Source: Azohydromonas aeria (lineage in GTDB: Bacteria > Pseudomonadota > Gammaproteobacteria > Burkholderiales > Burkholderiaceae_C). From it: a stretch of DNA of 64,000 nt. Where the stretch lies: positions 81,701 to 145,700 of the forward strand of contig NZ_VIDQ01000007.1 of the NCBI RefSeq assembly GCF_009760915.1. The letters are read 5' to 3'. The notes beneath the pieces were generated by a model. The model was not told the DNA's origin. It worked only from the letters and a program-made list of their open reading frames with translations, and did no database searches. Position 1 is the first letter of the stretch; each line of letters begins with the position of its first letter. A program made the translations under genes and the position numbers. Positions 21,070-30,145 of this stretch are shown here, one piece after another.

Positions 21070-21543
21070 ATGCGCAACGCAGTCATCCATGTCACGGCCG
21101 GCTCCTGCCTGGCCGCCCTGCTGCTGGCCGGCGGTGGCCTGCGCGGCGGCGACGAGGGCGGGTTCGCCGCCGAGCCGCGCGGCGGCGGCCGGGGCCTGAC
21201 GCTCGGTGCCGAGGTGCAGCACGTGGACGCCGCCGGGCGGCCGGCGCGCATCGTGCTGACGCTGCGCAACGAGGGCGTCGAGACCGCGACGCACATCCAG
21301 CCACTGGTGCTGCCGGCGGCCTTCAGGCTGCTGCACGACGGCTGCACCGGCGAGCCGCTACCCTCGGCGGCGAGCTGCAGCTACCTGCTTGCGCGCGCCG
21401 CGGACGCGGCGCCCGGCGCCGAGATGGCGCTGCAGGTGCGCTACGACTACGCCGACACGCTGGACCGCAGCGCCGTGGCCGCGCTGCGCTACGAGGCCGG
21501 CGCCGCCGCGGCCACCGTGGCGGCCGCTGCCAGCCAGGACTGA
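21070..21543 (+). CDS. Hypothetical exported protein
   Basis: 157 residues from ATG 21070, with GGGGAGGAG upstream. The N-terminus MRNAVIHVTAGSCLAALLLAGG looks like a signal peptide, possibly lipoprotein-like (Cys at residue 13), although the lipobox is poor. Two further cysteines (HDGCTG and SCSYLL) may form a disulfide. The middle, VQHVDAAGRPARIVLTLRNEG, resembles an immunoglobulin-like beta strand pattern. No family is recognised. A histidine kinase gene follows 90 bp downstream. Confidence 0.55.
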   Translation: MRNAVIHVTAGSCLAALLLAGGGLRGGDEGGFAAEPRGGGRGLTLGAEVQHVDAAGRPARIVLTLRNEGVETATHIQPLVLPAAFRLLHDGCTGEPLPSAASCSYLLARAADAAPGAEMALQVRYDYADTLDRSAVAALRYEAGAAAATVAAAASQD

Positions 21544-21633
21544 CACGCTTGTTTCGCGCCGCCGCCCCGGCGCGCGGGCGGCGCGGCGGTGCCTCGTCAA
21601 CAATGGACGACCCTGCAGTCGCCGGAGGTCGTC

Positions 21634-23850
21634 TTGGTTGTTGATGTGCGGTGGAGGCGCTGGCTGCTGGCCGCGCTGGCGTGGGGGCTGCCGACGGCCC
21701 TGAACTTCTGGCTGCAGCCCCTCTTCAACGGCCGCATCCCGTGGCTGCCCTACTTTCCCGCGCTGGTGCTCACGGGCTACCACGCCGGCGCCGGGCCGGG
21801 CGCGGCGGTGCTGGTGGGCGCGGCGCTGACCGTGAGCACCTTCTGGTTCGACCCGGTCGGCGTGCCCTGGCCGGTGACCCGGCCCAGCGATCTGCTCATC
21901 GTCGGGCTGTTCCTGCTCTCCGGCGGCATGGTGGTGGCCGTGTCCGCCAGGTCACGCCGGCTGCTGCGCCAGGCGCGCCTGGGCCGCGAGCGGCTGCACC
22001 TGGCGCTCACGGCCGGGCGCATGGCCGCCTGGGACTGGAACGTGGCCAGCGGCGCGGTGAAGTTCTCCGAGGGCGCGCAGGCCCTGTTCGGCAAGACCTG
22101 GTCGCACGTGGACGAGGCCTGGCCGCTGGGCCATCCGGACGACGTCGGGCGCGTGCGCGCCACGGTGAAGGCGGCGCTGCGCGAGGGCAGCCACTACCGC
22201 TTCGTGAGCCGCATGCTGCGCGCCGACACCGGCGAGCTGCGCTGGATCGAGACCCACGGCTGCGTGCACCGCGACCCCGCCGGGCGGCCGCTGCGGGTCT
22301 CGGGCGTGACGGCCGACGTGACCGAGCGCCAGCTGGCGCTGGAGGCCAGCCGCGCCGCCGAGGAGCGCTTCGAGCTGGCGCTGGAGATCGGCAAGGTCAC
22401 GGCCTGGGAATGCGACGCGCAGCGGCGCTACACCTGGATCGCCAACACCGGCTTCGGCCTGCAGCCGGCCGACGTGGTGGGGCGGCGCATCGGCGAGACC
22501 ATCCCGAACGAGGCGCACATGCAGGCGCTGGACCGCGTGTACGCGGCCGGCGAGCCGGTGCAGTTCCAGGTCGAGGGCATCGCGCGCGGCCAGCCCTACC
22601 ACCTGCTGTGCTCGGCGCGCCCGGTCAAGGACGAGGCCGGGCGCGTGGCGCGCGTGGTCGGCGCCTCGGTGGACATCACCGAGCTGGCCGCGGCGCAGGC
22701 GCAGCTGCGCCAGGAAAGCCAGCGCAAGGACGCCTTCCTGGCCACGCTGGCGCACGAGCTGCGCAACCCGATGGCACCGATCCGCTACGCCGTGGCGATG
22801 CTGGGCGGGGACACGCCGGCGCCGGTGCGCGAGCAGGCGCGCGCCGTCATCGAGCGCCAGGCCGCGCACATGGCGCGGCTGCTCGACGACCTGCTCGACA
22901 TGAGCCGCATCACGCGCAACGCCATCGAGCTGCAGCGCGCGGTGCTGGACCTGCGCGCCGTCGTCGAGCAGGCCGCCGACACGGCGCGGCCGGCCTTCGC
23001 GCGGCAGCGGCACCGGCTGGTGGTGTCGCTGCCGCCGGACAGCGTGTGGGTGGACGGCGACTCGACGCGGCTGCAGCAGGTGCTGGGCAACCTGCTGGAC
23101 AACGCCGCCAAGTACACGCCGCCGGGCGGCGAGGTCACGCTACGGCTGGACCGCCAGGGCGCCGAGGCGGTGGTGGCCGTGATCGACAACGGCGTGGGCA
23201 TCGAGCCCGGCGACCAGGCGCAGGTGTTCGAGCTGTTCACGCAGGTGCAGCGCGGCGGCGCCGGCAGCGGCGGCCTGGGCATCGGCCTGGCCGTGGTGCG
23301 GCAGCTGGTGGAGCTGCACGGCGGCAGCGTGCGCGTGCACAGCGAGGGCGCGGGCCGGGGCAGCCGCTTCACGGTGCGGCTGCCGCTGGCCGCGCGCGCG
23401 CCGGCGCCCGACGGCGGCGCCGCCGTGGCGCAGGTGGTGCCGCTGTTCGCGCACGGCCCGGCGGTGCTGGTGGTGGACGACAACCGCGACGCCGCCGACA
23501 GCCTGGCGGCGCTGCTGCGCGCCGGCGGCCACAGCGCCAGCGCGGTCTACGACGGCGCCGCGGCGCTGCAGGCCTTCGACAGCCTGCGCCCGGGCGTGGT
23601 GCTGCTCGACCTGGGGCTGCCCGACCTGTCCGGGCTGGAGGTGGCGCGGCGCCTGCGCGAGCGCGCCCAGGGCGCGCCGCTGACGCTGGTGGCCATCACC
23701 GGCTGGGGCCAGGAGCGCGACCGGGAGGCCACGCGGCAGGCCGGCTTCACGCTGCACCTGGTCAAGCCGGTGGACCCGGCGGCGCTGCAGGCGGTGCTGC
23801 AGCAGGTGCAGGCGGGGATGGGGGAGACGGGGGCGGCGGGTACGGGTTAG
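21634..23850 (+). CDS. Membrane hybrid histidine kinase with PAS domains and C-terminal receiver
   Basis: 738 residues. TTG 21634 is chosen because GGAGG ends 5 nt upstream; a GTG at 21589 is the longer alternative. Four hydrophobic segments occupy about residues 8-110 (DUF4118/MASE-like). Two PAS domains follow (about 125-230 and 240-350, the first with WDWNVASG). The HisKA domain has phospho-acceptor His374 in LAHELRNPM. The ATPase domain shows NLLDNAAKYTPPGG, VIDNGVGIEPG and GGLGIGLAVVRQLVELHGG. The receiver has phospho-acceptor Asp659 in VVLLDLGLPDLSG. No partner regulator is adjacent; the signal is unknown. Confidence 0.93.
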   Translation: MVVDVRWRRWLLAALAWGLPTALNFWLQPLFNGRIPWLPYFPALVLTGYHAGAGPGAAVLVGAALTVSTFWFDPVGVPWPVTRPSDLLIVGLFLLSGGMVVAVSARSRRLLRQARLGRERLHLALTAGRMAAWDWNVASGAVKFSEGAQALFGKTWSHVDEAWPLGHPDDVGRVRATVKAALREGSHYRFVSRMLRADTGELRWIETHGCVHRDPAGRPLRVSGVTADVTERQLALEASRAAEERFELALEIGKVTAWECDAQRRYTWIANTGFGLQPADVVGRRIGETIPNEAHMQALDRVYAAGEPVQFQVEGIARGQPYHLLCSARPVKDEAGRVARVVGASVDITELAAAQAQLRQESQRKDAFLATLAHELRNPMAPIRYAVAMLGGDTPAPVREQARAVIERQAAHMARLLDDLLDMSRITRNAIELQRAVLDLRAVVEQAADTARPAFARQRHRLVVSLPPDSVWVDGDSTRLQQVLGNLLDNAAKYTPPGGEVTLRLDRQGAEAVVAVIDNGVGIEPGDQAQVFELFTQVQRGGAGSGGLGIGLAVVRQLVELHGGSVRVHSEGAGRGSRFTVRLPLAARAPAPDGGAAVAQVVPLFAHGPAVLVVDDNRDAADSLAALLRAGGHSASAVYDGAAALQAFDSLRPGVVLLDLGLPDLSGLEVARRLRERAQGAPLTLVAITGWGQERDREATRQAGFTLHLVKPVDPAALQAVLQQVQAGMGETGAAGTG

Positions 23851-23914
23851 GAGGCTGCGGAACCCGTGGCGTTTGCGGCAGCGCCGGGGCCCGCATCTCA
23901 CTTCGGATGCACGG

Positions 23915-24271
23915 ACTCCCGCAGCGGCCCGGACCCTCGATGCCGAAGTGGTCCAGCCCCTTGACGAAGCCGATGCCGTCGAAGAGCGCCGCTTCCAGCC
24001 GCCCGTCGGCATGGCGCCGCACCGCGTTGGCCGCGCCGGCGATGGCGGCGACCGGGTCGGCGGGCCGCAGCAGTTGCGCCAGCATCGGCTTGTGCGGGAT
24101 GGTGGCCCGGAAGCCGCCGACCTTGCCGGCCTGCATGCCATGCTCCAGCCAGCCCGGCAGGGCCGCCGCGCTGACCTGCAGCGGCACGACCACCGCGTCC
24201 ACGCCGTGGCGCTGGAACAGCGGGTCGCCCAGGATCCAGAAGACGCGGGTGGAGCCGGTGATGGCGGGCAT
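23915..24271 (-). pseudogene. Truncated shikimate dehydrogenase-like (AroE family) remnant
   Basis: From ATG 24271 the reading frame gives MPAITGSTRVFWILGDPLFQ, then GVDAVVVPLQVSAAALPGW, GGFRATIPHK and NAVRRHADG...FDGIGFVKGL, clearly the N-terminal substrate-binding domain of an AroE-family shikimate/quinate dehydrogenase. About 20 residues that normally follow ILGDP (the Ser-containing shikimate-binding segment) are missing. Similarity then stops after GLDHFGI, so the whole NADP-binding domain is absent. The frame runs on into proline-rich sequence with no family resemblance. The gene is broken by an internal and a 3' deletion. Confidence 0.75.
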
Positions 24272-24397
24272 GGGCTCGACTCCCGGCTGAATGGGACTGC
24301 GGGCCGTCGCGCCGGCCCGGAGCAAGCCCGGGCCGCCCGGGCTTTGTCAGAATGCCTTCAAACAACCATCACGGGGCCTGACCGGCCTGCCTCTACC

Positions 24398-24928
24398 GTG
24401 CGCATATCCAAAGCCGCCCAGGACCGGGAAGCCGAAATCGCCCGCCGCGTGCTGCGGCACTGGCACGAGGCCGTGCCGAACGACCGCATGGCGCACCTGG
24501 TCAAGGACACCATGCGCGCCTTCGACCGCTCGCTGCGCGCGCGGCTGGCGCGGCACGAGGTGCAGATGGGGCACTGGGTCTACCTGCGCATCCTCTGGGA
24601 GCGCGACGGGCTGACCAAGCGCGAGCTCAGCGTCGAGGCCGGCGTGGCCGAGCCCACCACCTTCATCGCGCTGCGGGCGATGGAGTCGCTGGGCTACGTC
24701 ACGCTGGAGCAGCGCGCCGACAACCGCAAGAACGTCTACGTGTTCCTCACCGCCCGCGGCCGCAAGCTCAAGGAACTGCTGGTGCCGCTGGCCGAAGAAG
24801 TGAACGCCATCGCGCTGCACGGCATCCCCGAGGGCGAGGCGGCCGCCGCGCGCCGCGCGCTGCTGACGATGCTGGACAACCTCTCGCGCGACGAGGCCGC
24901 GGGAGGCGAGGCGCCGGCGCCGGGCTGA
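24398..24928 (+). CDS. MarR family transcriptional regulator
   Basis: 176 residues starting at GTG 24398; no strong ribosome-binding site is visible. Winged-helix features: VYLRILWERDGLTKRELSVEAGVAEPTTFIALRAMESLGYVTLEQRADNRKNVYVFLTARG (broken here as VYLRILWERDGLTKREL, VAEPTTFIALRAMESLGYV, RADNRKNVYVFLTARG), with the wing around residues 108-122. Its stop abuts the stop of the convergent aldolase gene (TGATCA). It may regulate the aldolase/Bug pair, but no operator was identified. Confidence 0.88.
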   Translation: MRISKAAQDREAEIARRVLRHWHEAVPNDRMAHLVKDTMRAFDRSLRARLARHEVQMGHWVYLRILWERDGLTKRELSVEAGVAEPTTFIALRAMESLGYVTLEQRADNRKNVYVFLTARGRKLKELLVPLAEEVNAIALHGIPEGEAAAARRALLTMLDNLSRDEAAGGEAPAPG

Positions 24929-25657
24929 TCAGGCCTGCCGCGCCGCGCGCGCCTGCGCCCGCCACAGGTTCCACGGCCGGTCCACCTGCCCCTCCGTGGT
25001 GTGGCCGGCGTCGGCTTCCTCGGGCGTGAGGTACTCCACCTCGCCCAGCGGCAGCGACTGCAGCAGCAGCCGCGCGTTGACCTCGGTGTAGACGGCGCGG
25101 TAGACGGCCAGGCGCAGCGAGTCGGCCACCACGGTGCAGCCGTGGCCGCGCATGAGCACCACGCGCGCAGCGCCGAGCGTGCGCGCCAGCGCGGCGCCAA
25201 GCTCGCGGCTGCGGATGAGCAGGTCCGTCGCGTCGCCGGCGTGGTCGCGGATCTCGAACAGCGGCGGCCCCTCGCCTAGGAAGCCGCACATGTGGCAGGC
25301 CGGGCGCAGCCGCGCGCCCTTCACGATGCCGAAGGGCAGCACCGCCGGCGAGTGGTTGTGCACCACCGCCACCACGTCGGGCCGGGCGCGGTAGATCTCG
25401 CTGTGGATGAAGCGCTCCAGGTACGGCCGCGGCGCGTCGGGGGCCACCGCCTCGCCGCTGGCGACCTCGTACTCGACGACGTCGGCCGCCGTCACCTGCG
25501 CCGGCGCCATGTTGCGCGCCAGCAGGAAGCGCCCGGGATCGCGGTCGTTGCGCACGCTCACGTGGCCGAAGGCGTCCACGATGCCCTGGTGGAACAGGAT
25601 GTGGTTCGCATCCACCAGGTCCTCGACCAGTCCGGGGCTGGCGTCGATGTCGGGCAT
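24929..25657 (-). CDS. Class II aldolase/adducin family protein
   Basis: 242 residues. ATG 25657 has GGAG 8 nt upstream; GTG 25666 overlaps the upstream Bug stop (GTGA). The zinc site is seen in HNHSPAVLPF (two His) and in MRGHGCTVVADS (third His), and the acid region is PYLERFIHSEIYRARPDVVAVVH. These match fuculose-1-phosphate aldolase-type enzymes and decarboxylases of the fold. The substrate is not determined. It is translated directly after a Bug binding protein, so the two probably act on the same imported carboxylate or sugar acid. Confidence 0.85.
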   Translation of the reverse strand: MPDIDASPGLVEDLVDANHILFHQGIVDAFGHVSVRNDRDPGRFLLARNMAPAQVTAADVVEYEVASGEAVAPDAPRPYLERFIHSEIYRARPDVVAVVHNHSPAVLPFGIVKGARLRPACHMCGFLGEGPPLFEIRDHAGDATDLLIRSRELGAALARTLGAARVVLMRGHGCTVVADSLRLAVYRAVYTEVNARLLLQSLPLGEVEYLTPEEADAGHTTEGQVDRPWNLWRAQARAARQA

Positions 25658-25662
25658 GGCCG

Positions 25663-26634
25663 TCACTCCGGCTGGATGTGGTGCTGCCGGATGAAGGCGC
25701 CCCAGTTCTGCTGCTCTTCCCTGAGCGAGGCGGCGAACTCCTCGGGCGTGTCGGCCACCGGCTCCAGCGCCTGCTGCTCCAGGCGCCGCGCGGTGGCGGG
25801 CTCCTTCATCGCCTTCTGGATCTCGGCGGCCAGGCGTTTCACGACCGGCTGCGGCGTCTTCGCCGGCACCATCACCGAGAACGAGGTGAAGGCCTTGATG
25901 CCCGGCACCCCGGCCTCGGCCAGCGTGGGCACGCCGGGCAGCAGCGCGGTCCTGTCGGTCACGGCCAGGGCCCGGACCTTGCCCGCGTCGATGTACTGCC
26001 GCACGCTGGCCAGGTCGGTGAGCATGAAGTTGACGCGCCCGCCCAGCAGGTCCTGGTAGGCCGGACCCACGCCCTTGTACGGGATGTGGTTGAACTGCGC
26101 GCCGGTGGCGGCCTCGATCATGCGCACGCCGATGTAGAGCGGGCTGCCCACGCCGGCGGTGCCGTAGAACAGGCTGCCGGGCTCGCGCTTGCCGCGCTCG
26201 ACCAGCTCGCGCAGCGTCCGCGCGTTGGCGCCGGGATGGGCCACGACGACCATCGGCGCGATCACGCCACGCGTCACCGGCGCGAGGTCGCGGAACACGT
26301 CGTAGCTCAGCGACCTGTACAGCGCCGGGTTGATGCCCAGCGACGAGTTCGAAGCCACCAGCACGGTGTAGCCGTCGGGCGCGGCCTTGGCGACGTGGGT
26401 CGCGCCGATGGCGCCGCTGGCGCCGGGCTTGTTGTCCACCACGAAGCTCTGCTTCATCTGCTCCGTGAGCGCCTGCGCCAGGATGCGGCCGTAGGCGTCG
26501 GTGCCGCCACCGGCCGAGGAGGGCACCACCACCGTCACCGGCTTCGAAGGCCAGTCCCCCTGCGCCTGTGCCTGTGCCGGCACCACCGCGGCCGAGGCCA
26601 GCAGCAGCGCCAGCGCGCCCATCGCGTACTTCAT
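25663..26634 (-). CDS. Bug/TctC-family periplasmic binding protein
   Basis: 323 residues from ATG 26634 (GGAGA upstream), with a signal peptide ending AQAQA. Bug signatures: WPSKPVTVVVPSSAGGGTDAYGRILAQ (as WPSKPVTVVVP, AGGGTDAYGR), VDNKPGASGAIGA, DGYTVLVAS, FNHIPYKGVGPAYQDLLGG and LPGVPTLAEAGVPG. Such proteins bind carboxylates in the periplasm. No TctA/TctB membrane partners are nearby, as is common for the many orphan Bug proteins in Burkholderiales. First gene of a two-gene unit with the class II aldolase. Confidence 0.93.
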   Translation of the reverse strand: MKYAMGALALLLASAAVVPAQAQAQGDWPSKPVTVVVPSSAGGGTDAYGRILAQALTEQMKQSFVVDNKPGASGAIGATHVAKAAPDGYTVLVASNSSLGINPALYRSLSYDVFRDLAPVTRGVIAPMVVVAHPGANARTLRELVERGKREPGSLFYGTAGVGSPLYIGVRMIEAATGAQFNHIPYKGVGPAYQDLLGGRVNFMLTDLASVRQYIDAGKVRALAVTDRTALLPGVPTLAEAGVPGIKAFTSFSVMVPAKTPQPVVKRLAAEIQKAMKEPATARRLEQQALEPVADTPEEFAASLREEQQNWGAFIRQHHIQPE

Positions 26635-26807
26635 CAGGTTGTCTCCGTGCGCCGTGAAAAACATAGCCATCTAAGTTAATGCATGGCGCCGCGCCTGCCC
26701 ACCATGGCTTACCCGTGGTGGCGGGGCAGGGCGCGTGCCGCGGCGGCCCCGGCGCGCGGTGCGATCATGCAGGCGTGGGCGCGCGCGTGGCGCGCCGGGG
26801 AGCTGGT

Positions 26808-27425
26808 TTGAGAAGCGAACGCCTGTGCGTCTATGTGCTGGCCTTCTGGTCGGGCTGTTTCGTGATGGCGCTGGAGCTGCTGGGGGCGCGGGCGCTGGGC
26901 CCCTACTTCGGCTCGGGCATCTACGTCTGGGGCGCGGTGATCACCCTCTTCATGCTGTCGCTGTCGCTGGGCTACCTCATCGGCGGCAGCCTGTCGGCGC
27001 GCGGGCCCAGCCTGGCGCGCCTGAGCGCGCTGGTGCTGCTGGCCATGGCCGCGGCGCTGCCCTGCGCGCTGGCGCAGGAGCCGATCCTGGAGGCGGTGGC
27101 CGCGCGCATCGAGGACGCGCGCTACGGCGCGCTGGCCGGCTCGGTGGCGCTGTTCTTCCTGCCCATCACGGTGTCGGGCACCGTGTCGCCCTACGCGGTG
27201 CGGCTGCTGGTGGACCGGCTGGGCTCGGCCGGGCGCGTGGCGGGCTGGGTGTTCTTCGTCTCGACGCTGGGCAGCACCATCGGCACGCTGGCCACGTCGT
27301 TCTACCTGGTGCTGGTCTTCGACCTGGACCAGATCATGGCCGGGCTGCTGGCCACCTCGGCCGGTATCGGGCTGGCGGGCCTGGCCGTGGCCAGGGGAAA
27401 GGGCGGCCATGTGGCGGCGGCGTGA
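26808..27425 (+). CDS. Membrane half of a fused-MFS/spermidine-synthase-type protein
   Basis: 205 residues; TTG 26808 is chosen because GGGGAG lies 5 nt upstream. Six hydrophobic segments are visible. FVMALELLGARALGPYFGSGIYVWG near the N-terminus and TVSGTVSPYAVRLLVDRLGSAGRVAGWVFFVSTLGSTIGTL (part quoted as TVSGTVSPYAVRLL and VSTLGSTIGTL) are typical of proteins annotated fused MFS/spermidine synthase. Here the soluble half is a separate overlapping gene. Function unknown. Confidence 0.8.
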   Translation: MRSERLCVYVLAFWSGCFVMALELLGARALGPYFGSGIYVWGAVITLFMLSLSLGYLIGGSLSARGPSLARLSALVLLAMAAALPCALAQEPILEAVAARIEDARYGALAGSVALFFLPITVSGTVSPYAVRLLVDRLGSAGRVAGWVFFVSTLGSTIGTLATSFYLVLVFDLDQIMAGLLATSAGIGLAGLAVARGKGGHVAAA

Positions 27426-28311
27426 TGTCCTGATGGTTGCGCTGGCACCGGCACTGGCGCTGCCGGCCGGCCGCGCGGCGGCGGCCGAGCGCGTGATCCA
27501 CACCGAGAAGTCGGCCTACCGCAACATCCTGGTGTACGAGCGCGAGGACCGGCGCTGCCTGCAGTTCGGGCGCGACGCGCGCGTGGCGCAGACCTGCGTC
27601 TCGCTCGACAACCCCGACGACCTGCTCTTCGACTACTACCGCATGCTGCTGGGCGCGCTGTACCTGGGGCCGGAACCGAAGCGCGTGCTGGTGCTGGGCC
27701 TGGGCGGCGGCGTGCTGCCGATGGCGCTGCAGAAGCTGCTGCCGCAGGCCGGCATCGACTGCGTGGAGATCGACCCGGCCGTGGTGCGCGTGGCCGGCAG
27801 CCATTTCGGCTTCGCGCCGGGGCCGCGCATGCAGGTCTTCACCGAGGACGGGCGCGTCTTCGTCAAGCGCGCGCTGCGCCAGCAGCGGCAGTACGACCTG
27901 ATCCTGCACGACGTGTTCGACCACAACTACATTCCGGAGCACATGGTCACGCGCGAGTACCTCGGCGAGCTGCTCGGGGTGCTGGCGCCGCAGGGCGTGA
28001 TCGGCACCAACACCTTTTCCTGGAGCAGCCTGTACGCCGCGGAGTCGGCCACGCACTTCAGCGTGTTCGGGCCGTTCTACAACCTGGTGAACCCGCGTCG
28101 GCACAACCGCGTGATCCTGGCGCGCAAGGGCGGGCTGCCGCCCATGGCCGAGGTGCGCACGCGCGCCGCCGCGCTCGACGGCCCGCTGCGCCGCTTCAGC
28201 GTGACGCCGGAATGGCTGCTGCCGCTGTTCGAGACCGGCACGCGCTGGCCCGAAGGCACGCGGCTGCTGACGGACAAGTTCGCGCCGGCGAACCTGATGA
28301 ACGGGCGCTGA
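27409..28311 (+). CDS. Spermidine-synthase-like methyltransferase-fold protein
   Basis: 300 residues; ATG 27409 has AAAGGG upstream and overlaps the previous gene by 17 bp. A Rossmann core is clear: VLVLGLGGGVLPMALQKLLP near 95-114, CVEIDPAVV near 120-128, and YDLILHDVFDHNYIPEHM near 163-180. Classical spermidine synthases have GGDG and a catalytic Asp in a DSSDP-like loop; here the loops are GGGVLP and HDVFD, so aminopropyl transfer is doubtful. The N-terminus WRRRDVLMVALAPALALPAG resembles a twin-arginine signal, so the domain could be exported. It is probably a partner of the membrane protein before it. Confidence 0.75.
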   Translation: MWRRRDVLMVALAPALALPAGRAAAAERVIHTEKSAYRNILVYEREDRRCLQFGRDARVAQTCVSLDNPDDLLFDYYRMLLGALYLGPEPKRVLVLGLGGGVLPMALQKLLPQAGIDCVEIDPAVVRVAGSHFGFAPGPRMQVFTEDGRVFVKRALRQQRQYDLILHDVFDHNYIPEHMVTREYLGELLGVLAPQGVIGTNTFSWSSLYAAESATHFSVFGPFYNLVNPRRHNRVILARKGGLPPMAEVRTRAAALDGPLRRFSVTPEWLLPLFETGTRWPEGTRLLTDKFAPANLMNGR

Positions 28312-28334
28312 ACGGGGGGCGCCGGCTTAGCCCG

Positions 28335-29042
28335 TCACCGCGCCGACCCCACCGTCAGCGCCACCTCGCCCACGCCCTCGACGTGGCCGGTGATGCGGTC
28401 GCCCGGCACCACCGCGCCCACGCCTTCGGGCGTGCCGGTGTAGATCAGGTCGCCGGGCTGCAGGTGATAGAACAGCGACAGGTCCGCGACGATCTCCCGG
28501 ATGTTCCAGATGAGCTTGTTGACGTCGGACTGCTGCTTCGCCTGCCCGTTGACCGCCAGCGCGATGGCGCCCTGCTCGATGACCACGCCGGGCATCGGCA
28601 CCACCTCGCCGCACACCGCCGACTGCTCGAAGTCCTTGCCCAGGTCCCACGGCCGGCCCTTGTCGCGCGCGGCCAGCTGCAGGTCGCGCCGCGTCATGTC
28701 CAGGCCGCAGGCGTAGCCGTAGATGAGCTCGTGCGCGTCCTCGGCCTTCACCTCGAAGCCGGGCTTGCCCACCACCAGCACCAGCTCCATCTCGAAGTGG
28801 TAGTTCTTCGTCTGCGGCGGGTAGGCGACCGTGGCGCCGGAGGGCACGAGGGCCTGCGCCGACTTGGTGAAGTAGAACGGCCGCTCTGCCGACTTGTCCA
28901 CCGGCTTGCCCATCTCGACGGCATGCGCGTGGTAGTTGCGCCCGACGCAGAAGATGCGGTTCACCGGCAGGCGCGCGGACTGGCCGCGCACGGGCAGCGA
29001 GGGCGTGGCAGGCGGGGTCCAGAGGTACGTGGCTTGGGTCAT
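28335..29042 (-). CDS. Fumarylacetoacetate hydrolase family protein, likely fumarylpyruvate hydrolase
   Basis: 235 residues from ATG 29042 (GGAA 7 nt upstream). FAH-fold marks: FCVGRNYHAHAVEMG near 26-40, KNYHFEMELVLVVGKPG with the metal-binding Glu pair, GYACGLDMTRRDLQ with the metal Asp, and YTGTPEGVGAV near the C-terminus. It is the last gene of the 3-hydroxybenzoate/gentisate operon, where it should split fumarylpyruvate (or maleylpyruvate) into pyruvate and a C4 diacid. No separate maleylpyruvate isomerase gene is seen here. Confidence 0.88.
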   Translation of the reverse strand: MTQATYLWTPPATPSLPVRGQSARLPVNRIFCVGRNYHAHAVEMGKPVDKSAERPFYFTKSAQALVPSGATVAYPPQTKNYHFEMELVLVVGKPGFEVKAEDAHELIYGYACGLDMTRRDLQLAARDKGRPWDLGKDFEQSAVCGEVVPMPGVVIEQGAIALAVNGQAKQQSDVNKLIWNIREIVADLSLFYHLQPGDLIYTGTPEGVGAVVPGDRITGHVEGVGEVALTVGSAR

Positions 29043-29087
29043 GAGGGTTTCCAGGGAAGGATGTGAAGGCAACCGACAGGGCAGGGC

Positions 29088-30125
29088 TCAGCCCCGGTTC
29101 TCGAACACGCCCAGCTTCCGGTGCAGCGGCGTCTCGTCGGCCATGAACAGGAAGGCGGGCTCGGAAGACGAGCCGTTGGCAAGCGTCACCGCGCTGAAGC
29201 CCGGCGCGCAGCAGGTGTCGGCCTCGGACAGCGTGAAGCGCTCGCCCCCGATGCGCGCCTCGGCGGCGCCCTCAATGAGGTGGAACACGCAGGCCGGCGA
29301 GCGCACCGGCAGCCGCAGGCTCTGGTCCGGGCGCAGCATCAGCGCGTAGAAGCCCAGGATGTTGAGCGCGTCGGCGCCGGTCTCCGGATTGACGTAGCCG
29401 ACCTGCACCGCCTCCAGCGCCGGCTGGTCCGCGGCCAGCGACTGCAGCGCCGCGCGCGCCTCGACCCAGGGATAGCGCAGCATCGGGTACGCCCTGGCCG
29501 AGCGCTGGAACACCGGCATCGGCACCACGCCGCTGCGCGTCCAGGCGCGCTCGCCGTGGCCGGGCTTCACCGCCTGGCGCGGGCCGTCCACGTGGTAGGA
29601 GGCCTCCATGTAGTACACGAGCGGCAGGTCCAGCACGTCGAGCCACACCACGGGTTCATCGCCGTCGTGGCCGTGGTCATGCCACAGGCCCGTGGGCGTG
29701 AGGATCAGGTCGCCACGGCGCATGGGGCACTTCTCGCCGTCCACGTTGGTCCAGGCCCCCTCGCCCTCGACCACCATGCGCACCGCGTTGGGCGTGTGCC
29801 GGTGCGACGGCGCCCACTCGCCGGGCAGCAGCAGCTGCATGCCCAGGTACATGGCAGCGCTGGCCTGCATCTTCTCCAGGCCATGGCCGGGGTTGGCCAG
29901 CACCAGCACGCGGCGCTCGGCGCGCTCGATCGGCGTGAGCTCGCCGGCCTGCAGCAGCAGCGGGCGCAGCGCGGCATACGACCAGTGCGTGGGCCGGGTG
30001 GCCGGGCGCGGCTGGCCCGGCGGCAGCACGGCGCGCAGGCTGGGCCACAGCGGCACCAGGTTCTGCGCCCGCAGCGCCTGCACGTAGTCGGCGGGCAGGT
30101 CTTCCAGGCGGCCCAGTTCGTTCAT
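29088..30125 (-). CDS. gtdA: Gentisate 1,2-dioxygenase
   Basis: 345 residues from ATG 30125 (GAGGAGA upstream), normal for the family. A bicupin Fe(II) enzyme that opens gentisate between C1 and C2 to give maleylpyruvate. The N-terminal cupin has PSHRHTPNAVRMVVEGEG (metal His pair near 113-115), then DLILTPTGLWHDHGHDG and VVWLDVLDLPL. The second cupin is degenerate at its metal site, as usual. It lies between 3-hydroxybenzoate 6-hydroxylase and the FAH hydrolase with about 20 and 45 bp spacing, in pathway order. Confidence 0.93.
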   Translation of the reverse strand: MNELGRLEDLPADYVQALRAQNLVPLWPSLRAVLPPGQPRPATRPTHWSYAALRPLLLQAGELTPIERAERRVLVLANPGHGLEKMQASAAMYLGMQLLLPGEWAPSHRHTPNAVRMVVEGEGAWTNVDGEKCPMRRGDLILTPTGLWHDHGHDGDEPVVWLDVLDLPLVYYMEASYHVDGPRQAVKPGHGERAWTRSGVVPMPVFQRSARAYPMLRYPWVEARAALQSLAADQPALEAVQVGYVNPETGADALNILGFYALMLRPDQSLRLPVRSPACVFHLIEGAAEARIGGERFTLSEADTCCAPGFSAVTLANGSSSEPAFLFMADETPLHRKLGVFENRG

Positions 30126-30145
30126 GCCTTGTCTCCTCGTGTGCT

